A stretch of DNA of 64,000 nucleotides, from the NCBI RefSeq assembly GCF_900101905.1, contig NZ_FNAJ01000006.1, positions 372,021 through 436,020 of the forward strand, given 5' to 3'. The stretch is from Myxococcus virescens. GTDB taxonomy: Bacteria; Myxococcota; Myxococcia; Myxococcales; Myxococcaceae. The translations under genes were made by a program, and so were the position numbers. The notes under the pieces were generated by a model that made no database searches, was not told where the DNA came from, and was given only the letters and a program-made list of their open reading frames with translations. This document shows, in pieces, positions 59,112 through 64,000 of the stretch. How positions within the stretch are numbered: the first letter of the stretch is position 1; each line of letters opens with the position of its first letter.

Positions 59112-60647
59112 TCACGGGGTGGGCGCGGCCTCGGGCGCGGGGTTTCCACGGCGGCGGGCGATGCGCACCACCTGGAGCACCTCGCCGGGGCGCACCGCGC
59201 CGGTGGCCAGCACCGCGACGATGTACAGCACGGCCTCCACGGTGATGCGCACCCATGGGTTCAGGGATGCCAGCAGCGTCTGGTCCAGCACGGCGATGGC
59301 CGCGCAGATGACGGCCGTCTTGGCCATCATGGACACCAGGCGCGCGTCGAAGGCCGCCTTGCCCATGCGCCCCAGCAGGCTGATGGTGACGCAGATTTCC
59401 ATGAGCAGCATGGACAGCGCCGTGCCCGCCGCGCCGCCGCCGTTGCCCAGCGCCGAAAGCATCAGCGGAATCAGCAGCAGGTTGAGGAGGGGGATCAGCA
59501 CCACGCTGCCAATGACGCTGGTGATGGTCACCCACCACTCGCGGTTCGTCATGGTCAGCCACAGGCCGGCGTTCATCGTCACGAAGGCCAGCACGAACAG
59601 CGGCGACATCAGCCGCAGCGGCATGGCGGATTCGGAGAACGCGCCGCCCATCAGCCCCACCCACAGCGGAGCGCCCAGGACGATGAGCATCATCATGGGC
59701 ACGGTGACGGCCAGCGTGCCCTCCAGCGAGCGGCGCGTCAGGTTCGTCAGCTCCGCCTCGGAGCGCTCGGCCGCGCGGGACGCCAGCGGCATCAGCACCC
59801 AGCCGAACACCGGGTTGAGGAAGAAGGTGAGGCCCGCGATGTTCCACGCCGCGCCGTACCAGCCCACCTCTTCGTGGCTGGAGACCATGCCCAGAATCAT
59901 CACGTCCAGGCGCCCGTTGGCCGCCAGCGCCGCGCCGGTGATGAAGAAGGGCAGGCTGGCCTTGAGCACCTTCAGCGTGGCCGGCACGTCCACCTTGAAG
60001 GTGAGCCCCATGTGCTCGCGGGCCAGGTACCAGCCCACGCCCAGCTTCACGGCTTCCGACGCCACCAGCGGCACCGCCAGCCACGGCAGCGGCAGGCCCG
60101 CCACGGCGACGGCCAGCAGGCCGCCGCCCCACACCAGCTTGGTGACGATGTTGGAGACGGACAGCCCCGCCACCTTGCCCTTGGCGTGGAGCAGCGCGGC
60201 CACGGAGGCGTTGATGATGATGAGCGATTGGGCCAGCGCGAAGACGTAGACGAGCTGGCGCACCTCGGCCGGCTCATCGAAGTGGGCCATCACCAGCGCC
60301 ATGGCGCCCATCAGCACCGCGGTGAGGCCCAGCCGCAGCAGCAGCGTGCTGCCGAAGAAGTCGCTGGCGTGCTCGGGCCGGCGCGACACCTCCTTGCGGA
60401 TGTACATCTCCAGGCCCAGGTGGGTGGCGATGAAGAAGACGGCGGAGAAGCTGTCGGCGTAGTTGAAGCGCCCGAAGCTCTCCGGTCCCAGGTGGGCCGG
60501 CAGCAGGAAGCGCACGCCCATGGCGATGGCGTACGTGGCCAGCAGCGAGCCGCCGAGTTGGAGCCCGTTGCGCACCGCGCCCATCGCTTCATGCGAGCGC
60601 TCGCGCTCGCCCGCGTCCTGCGAAATGGAATGGCTGGGACTGTTCAC
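59112..60647 (-). CDS. wzxX: WzxX, EPS repeat-unit flippase
   Basis: This protein of about 511 residues (GTG at 60647) has 12-14 hydrophobic helices and matches the Polysacc_synt/MATE-type Wzx family: LQLGGSLLATYAIAMGVRFL with LGPESFGRFNYADS near the start, then SLPFFITGAALAANGRLDVM around the middle. It flips undecaprenyl-linked repeat units to the periplasmic side. Start choice is weak: ATG at 60584 is an alternative, and an ATG at 60716 lies inside the terminator hairpin. It lies between epsZ and epsY on the same strand. Confidence 0.88.
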   Translation of the reverse strand: MNSPSHSISQDAGERERSHEAMGAVRNGLQLGGSLLATYAIAMGVRFLLPAHLGPESFGRFNYADSFSAVFFIATHLGLEMYIRKEVSRRPEHASDFFGSTLLLRLGLTAVLMGAMALVMAHFDEPAEVRQLVYVFALAQSLIIINASVAALLHAKGKVAGLSVSNIVTKLVWGGGLLAVAVAGLPLPWLAVPLVASEAVKLGVGWYLAREHMGLTFKVDVPATLKVLKASLPFFITGAALAANGRLDVMILGMVSSHEEVGWYGAAWNIAGLTFFLNPVFGWVLMPLASRAAERSEAELTNLTRRSLEGTLAVTVPMMMLIVLGAPLWVGLMGGAFSESAMPLRLMSPLFVLAFVTMNAGLWLTMTNREWWVTITSVIGSVVLIPLLNLLLIPLMLSALGNGGGAAGTALSMLLMEICVTISLLGRMGKAAFDARLVSMMAKTAVICAAIAVLDQTLLASLNPWVRITVEAVLYIVAVLATGAVRPGEVLQVVRIARRRGNPAPEAAPTP

Positions 60648-60694
60648 GGTGGGAGCGTGCGGACCCGGCGCCGGCCAGGACTGCCCGGGTGCAT

Positions 60695-60733
60695 AGAAAA
60701 CGAGCGGGGGCGGCACGTCAATGCCGCCCCCGC
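60695..60733 (-). terminator. Intrinsic terminator after epsZ
   Basis: On the minus strand GCGGGGGCGGCA pairs with TGCCGCCCCCGC across a 6-nt loop (stem 12 bp, 60704-60733), followed by TCGTTTTC. This is a standard Rho-independent signal 26 bp after the epsZ stop and before wzxX. Confidence 0.75.
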
Positions 60734-60758
60734 AAAGGTTGGGTTGCCTGAAGGCTTG

Positions 60759-62243
60759 CTAGCTGGCGCCGCGGCCCGTGAGCACCACCGGCACCGTCTG
60801 CAGCAGCAGGCGCAGGTCGCTCGTCAGGCTCCAGTGGTCGATGTACTGCATGTCCAGGTACATCCACTCCTCGAAGGAGATCTGGTTCCGTCCTGACACC
60901 TGCCAGATGCAGGTGAGTCCAGGACGCACCGACAGGCGGCGGCGCTGCCACGTCTCGTACTTGGCCACCTCGGTGGGCACCGGCGGGCGCGGCCCGACGA
61001 TGCTCATCTCCCCGCGCAGCACGTTGATGAACTGGGGCAGCTCATCGATGGAGAACTTGCGGATGAAGCGGCCGATGCCGGTGATGCGCGGGTCGTGCTT
61101 CATCTTGAAGACGGGGCCCGTCTGCTCGTTGAGCGCGGCCAGCTTCTCCTTCAGCTCCTCGGCGTTCACCACCATGGAGCGGAACTTCAGCATGTAGAAG
61201 GGCTTGCCGTTCTGCCCCACGCGCAGCTGCTTGAAGAAGATGGGGCCCTTGGAGGTGAACTTCACCGCCAGCGCCACCATGCCCAACAGCGGCAGCAGCG
61301 CCCACAGCGCCGCCGCGGACACGCAGATGTCGAACAGGCGCTTCATCGCCATCTGGTGCGGCTTGGGGCTCACCGCCGCGAAGTGCAGGAAGCCGTCCGC
61401 CACCGCGCGGCGCTCCACCGGGCGGGCGCGGTCCAGGCGGAAGCTGTGCGCGGGCAGCGCGAAGGGCACGCCGAAGCGCTCGGCCAGCTTGATGGCCGCC
61501 TGCATGGACTCGCCCTGCTTCAGCGTGTTGCCGGCGATGTACACCTCATCCACCGCGGTGTTGCGGAGGATGTGCTCCAGGTCGTCCACCGAACCCATGA
61601 CCGGGCCGGGCAGCTCTCCCACGGAGCCGTTGTCGTCGTGGAAGCGCACGTAGCCCAGAATCTGCCGGCGGCCCCGGTTGGCCAGGTCCTCACCGGTGTA
61701 GCGGCCCATGGCGCCCGTGCCCACGATGAGCACCGCGTCCATGGGGCGCTCCTGCGAGGCCACCGGGCGGAAGACGAACAGGCGCAGGAGCAGCGTCACC
61801 GGCCAGAAGATGAACAGCAGCGGGCCCACCACCGGCGACGTCACCACCTCCGGCATCGCCACGCTGCCCAGCGTCAGCACCGTCACCACCGCCAGCGTCG
61901 TCACCGACACCAGCGCCACGTGGTCCAGCTTGCTGCGCTCGGCGAAGCGCGAGTCGTACAGGCACAGCGCGGTGCCCGTCACGATCCACACCACCCACGC
62001 CGCGAGCACCAGCCCAGACACCTTCCAACCGGACTCCGCCGACAGCTCGCCGCTCAGCCACGCCGAGCCCACCAGCACCGACGACAGCAGCACGAGGTCC
62101 ACCGTGAGGTTCAGCTTCGCCGCGAACCCTGGGGCCAGCTTGGGCGGCCCCTGCACCTCTTCAATTGCTTGTCCCTGAGCGTTGGCCGACCCAGGAGCAC
62201 CGACCACCGCCGCACTTGCCGTTGCGCCGCTCATCGTGTCCAC
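60759..62243 (-). CDS. epsZ: EpsZ, polyisoprenyl-phosphate hexose-1-phosphate transferase
   Basis: This 494-residue WbaP-type enzyme starts EPS synthesis by transferring hexose-1-phosphate to undecaprenyl phosphate. It has about four N-terminal helices, a cytoplasmic Rossmann-like CoA-binding_3 domain (AVLIVGTGAMGRYTGEDLA in part), a fifth hydrophobic segment (ICVSAAALWALLPLLGMVA), and the catalytic C-terminal domain. The catalytic motifs are PIFFKQLRVGQNGKPFYMLK, KFSIDELPQFINVL and the KFRSM segment, with GPRPPVPTEV and RPGLTCIWQVSGRN. Start ATG at 62243 or 62234. It is the first gene of the EPS group that runs to epsU. Confidence 0.92.
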   Translation of the reverse strand: MDTMSGATASAAVVGAPGSANAQGQAIEEVQGPPKLAPGFAAKLNLTVDLVLLSSVLVGSAWLSGELSAESGWKVSGLVLAAWVVWIVTGTALCLYDSRFAERSKLDHVALVSVTTLAVVTVLTLGSVAMPEVVTSPVVGPLLFIFWPVTLLLRLFVFRPVASQERPMDAVLIVGTGAMGRYTGEDLANRGRRQILGYVRFHDDNGSVGELPGPVMGSVDDLEHILRNTAVDEVYIAGNTLKQGESMQAAIKLAERFGVPFALPAHSFRLDRARPVERRAVADGFLHFAAVSPKPHQMAMKRLFDICVSAAALWALLPLLGMVALAVKFTSKGPIFFKQLRVGQNGKPFYMLKFRSMVVNAEELKEKLAALNEQTGPVFKMKHDPRITGIGRFIRKFSIDELPQFINVLRGEMSIVGPRPPVPTEVAKYETWQRRRLSVRPGLTCIWQVSGRNQISFEEWMYLDMQYIDHWSLTSDLRLLLQTVPVVLTGRGAS

Positions 62244-62482
62244 CCCCCTCTGCTCACTTTCGTGCAGTTGAAGCAGAGGTCGCCGTTGAGGCTAGAAATG
62301 TTCAAGTCGGAAGGAAACCTGTTTTGCCTGATATCGCGGCGAGGTGCAACCCCTGCCGCGTCACTAAGACGTGACCGCATGTGAAATCTTGCGACCGCCC
62401 TACCCAGGTTCGAGTTCACCGAGCGTCACCAACACATCGTGATTCACCGCGGCTGCCCGCGTTTCCTTCGTCACGGTTTCTT
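62244..62482. other. epsZ leader region
   Basis: The leader upstream of epsZ and downstream of the candidate promoter, about 240 bp. A short inverted repeat (GTCAC, 6-nt spacer, GTGAC) lies at 62360-62375. No gene is seen in it. Confidence 0.5.
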
Positions 62483-62498
62483 TGCATTTACGGTGCCG
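62483..62498 (-). promoter_or_regulatory. Candidate sigma54 (-24/-12) promoter for epsZ
   Basis: On the minus strand CGGCACCGTAAATGCA fits TGGCACG-N4-TTGCA, with GG and GC correctly spaced (10 bp between) and three non-essential mismatches. It points at epsZ, about 240 bp away, which would give a long leader. An NtrC-like activator (nla24/epsI) is in the same locus. Confidence 0.35.
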
Positions 62499-62569
62499 CT
62501 CTGACGCGAAGGCACGGATGATGCCAGTCGCCGGGTGGTCCCTGGAAGGGCTCCAGGAGTTTCAAGGGG

Positions 62570-63961
62570 TTACACCTGCGACAGGCGTTCGAGCCCAGTG
62601 TAGACGTTGAAGCGCTCGTTCCGGGCGAACGCGGCCAGCGTCATGCCCGAACGCAGGGCCAGATCCACTGCGAGGGAGCTGGCGGCGGAGACGCCCGCGA
62701 CGATGGGAATGCGGGCCATGGCGGCTTTCTGGACGATCTCAAAGCTGACGCGTCCACTGACGGCGAGCACCGCGGGCTGACGCGTCAGCGGGAGGCGGGG
62801 GGCCCGGGGACCCCGCACGGTGCCGGCCAGCACCAGCGTCCCGACCACCTTGTCCACGGCGTTGTGGCGGCCCACGTCCTCATGGGCGGCCAGGAGGTGG
62901 CCGTCGGCGTCGAGCACGGCGGCGGCGTGGACGCCTCCGGTGCGGGCGAAGTTGCGCTGCACGTCGCGCAGGCGCTCGGTGGCGCGGGCCACGGCGTCGG
63001 GGGGGAGCACCGGGCCGGGCGGCAGGGCCGGGCACACGGCGAGCAGGTCATCCACGCTGCGCCGGCCACACACGCCGCAGGCGGAGGTGGTGAGGGTGCC
63101 CCGGCGGGCGGTGCTCACGCGCTCCACGTCGAGGAAGGCGCCGGCGGCGGGGGTGACTTCGATGACGTTGCCGAAGCCCTCCTCGCCTGGCCGTCCGCAG
63201 TGTGCCAGCCCGCCCAGGTCGTCCACGCTCTGGAGGATGCCCTCGGCGAAGAGGAAGCCGGTGGCCAGCTCGCGGTCATGTCCTGGCGTGCGCATGGTGG
63301 TGGCCACCGAGTCTCCGCTGACGCGAATCTCCAGAGGCTCCTCCACCGCGATGTCGTCCTCCTGGGCCGGGAGCAGCGTGGCGCCGTTCCACCGCTGGAC
63401 GAAGCGGCGCGTGACGCCGCGGGACTCCACGAGGGGCAGGGGGGGGGGGCGGCTCGGGCGCAGGTGGGCCAGGATGAGGTCCGCCACGGCGCGCACGTCG
63501 TCGGGGTGCAGCACGCGCAGGCCGGGTGGGAAGTCCGTGGGGAGTGCGGGCTCGAAGGAGAGCACCGCGAGGACCTCCGGGCGTGAGGGCGCCAGCGGCG
63601 GGCCCAGACCCTCCCGCCATACCTCCAGCTTGGGGAGGGGGCCGTCCTTCCAGCCTTCGACGAGCACCAGGTCCACGGCGCCCGCGGAGCGCTCGAGCAG
63701 CGATGGAAGCGCGTCGGAGAGCGCGGTGGCCGTCGTGAGCTGGACGCCCGTGGGCGTGGCGAAGCCGGTGAGCACGGCGCCCGCGTCCTGGTAGCGGGCG
63801 GTGTCGCTGCCGGGCCGGTGCAGCGGATGGGCGTCGGAGGAGTGCTTCACCACGGCCACGCGCAGGCCTCGCGCGGCGAGCTCGGGAACGAGCCGGGTGA
63901 GCAGCGTCGTCTTGCCGGCGCCGGACCAGCTCACCACGCTGAGCGCGGGCACGCGGCTCAT
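62570..63961 (-). CDS. MobB-FdhD fusion protein
   Basis: This 463-residue protein joins two molybdenum-cofactor functions. Residues of about 1-170 are MobB-like, with P-loop SWSGAGKTTLLTRLVPELAA and VVKHSSDAHPLHRPGSDT. These GTP-binding proteins help MobA attach the guanine nucleotide to the cofactor. From about 190 the protein is FdhD (sulfur carrier for formate dehydrogenase): DIAVEEPLEIRVSG, TMRTPGHDRELATGFLFAEG, the sulfur-transfer CXXC in TTSACGVCGRRS and HEDVGRHNAVDKV. It lies outside the EPS locus, and formate dehydrogenase is not in the window. Confidence 0.9.
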   Translation of the reverse strand: MSRVPALSVVSWSGAGKTTLLTRLVPELAARGLRVAVVKHSSDAHPLHRPGSDTARYQDAGAVLTGFATPTGVQLTTATALSDALPSLLERSAGAVDLVLVEGWKDGPLPKLEVWREGLGPPLAPSRPEVLAVLSFEPALPTDFPPGLRVLHPDDVRAVADLILAHLRPSRPPPLPLVESRGVTRRFVQRWNGATLLPAQEDDIAVEEPLEIRVSGDSVATTMRTPGHDRELATGFLFAEGILQSVDDLGGLAHCGRPGEEGFGNVIEVTPAAGAFLDVERVSTARRGTLTTSACGVCGRRSVDDLLAVCPALPPGPVLPPDAVARATERLRDVQRNFARTGGVHAAAVLDADGHLLAAHEDVGRHNAVDKVVGTLVLAGTVRGPRAPRLPLTRQPAVLAVSGRVSFEIVQKAAMARIPIVAGVSAASSLAVDLALRSGMTLAAFARNERFNVYTGLERLSQV

Positions 63962-64000
63962 GCCAGTGCGCCCACGGGGGTGAAGGTGGGCCGGTCGAAG

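Noticed and set aside
57820..60249. Plus-strand open frame of 809 codons opposite epsX, epsY and wzxX
   Set aside because: Spans three supported genes on the other strand; Ser/Thr/Arg-rich shadow.
62400..62420. tRNA T-loop (ggttcgagttc)
   Set aside because: Lacks the matching CC and no cloverleaf can be built around it.

Overview
The window is GC-rich DNA (around 70 % by eye) with dense, mostly operonic gene order. It is a myxobacterial chromosome, most like Myxococcus. The evidence is the order parA-parB-bacM at the left, a complete eps exopolysaccharide locus at the right (epsA-E, epsH, wzyX, nla24/epsI, epsJ, an RND efflux set, epsU-epsZ, wzxX), and Myxococcus-restricted families (SitA-like lipoprotein toxins, DUSAM proteins). 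Gene symbols come from recalled M. xanthus homologues; no search was run.

Layout. 1-3848: no credible gene; a degenerate tandem array (unit about 95-97 bp), two parS-like palindromes and two strong inverted repeats, all upstream of parA. 3849-6560: parA, parB, bactofilin bacM and a lipoprotein. 6860-11383: a small membrane protein, the ergothioneine pair egtB-egtD, a small RelE/ParE-like ORF, a four-helix membrane protein and an XRE regulator. 11385-19858: two very large secreted paralogues (CXXCH motif, alpha-toroid repeats, Ig-like domains) flanking a ClC channel. 20110-25767: assorted metabolic and hypothetical genes, ending in a SitA-like AHH-nuclease lipoprotein with an Imm11-type immunity gene.

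25777-47812 and 53788-62243: the EPS locus. epsZ starts the repeat unit on undecaprenyl phosphate. EpsA, D, E, H and U are glycosyltransferases, EpsC is an acetyltransferase and EpsB a GH44-like hydrolase. WzxX flips and WzyX polymerises. EpsV (kinase-less PCP), EpsY (short OPX) and EpsX (outer-membrane barrel) export. Nla24/EpsI, EpsJ, a hybrid kinase and EpsW regulate. An MgtE magnesium transporter and a CzcCBA-like efflux system sit inside the locus.

47813-53787: an accessory island splitting the locus. It holds an IS630-type transposase remnant, an alpha/beta hydrolase inserted next to a duplicated 78-bp gene end, a VWA-domain protein, a decayed gene, a second toxin-like lipoprotein with a DUSAM partner, a truncated AbiEi-like antitoxin, and three copies of a myxobacterial palindromic repeat. 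62570-63961: a MobB-FdhD fusion. I saw no rRNA, tRNA or CRISPR array.
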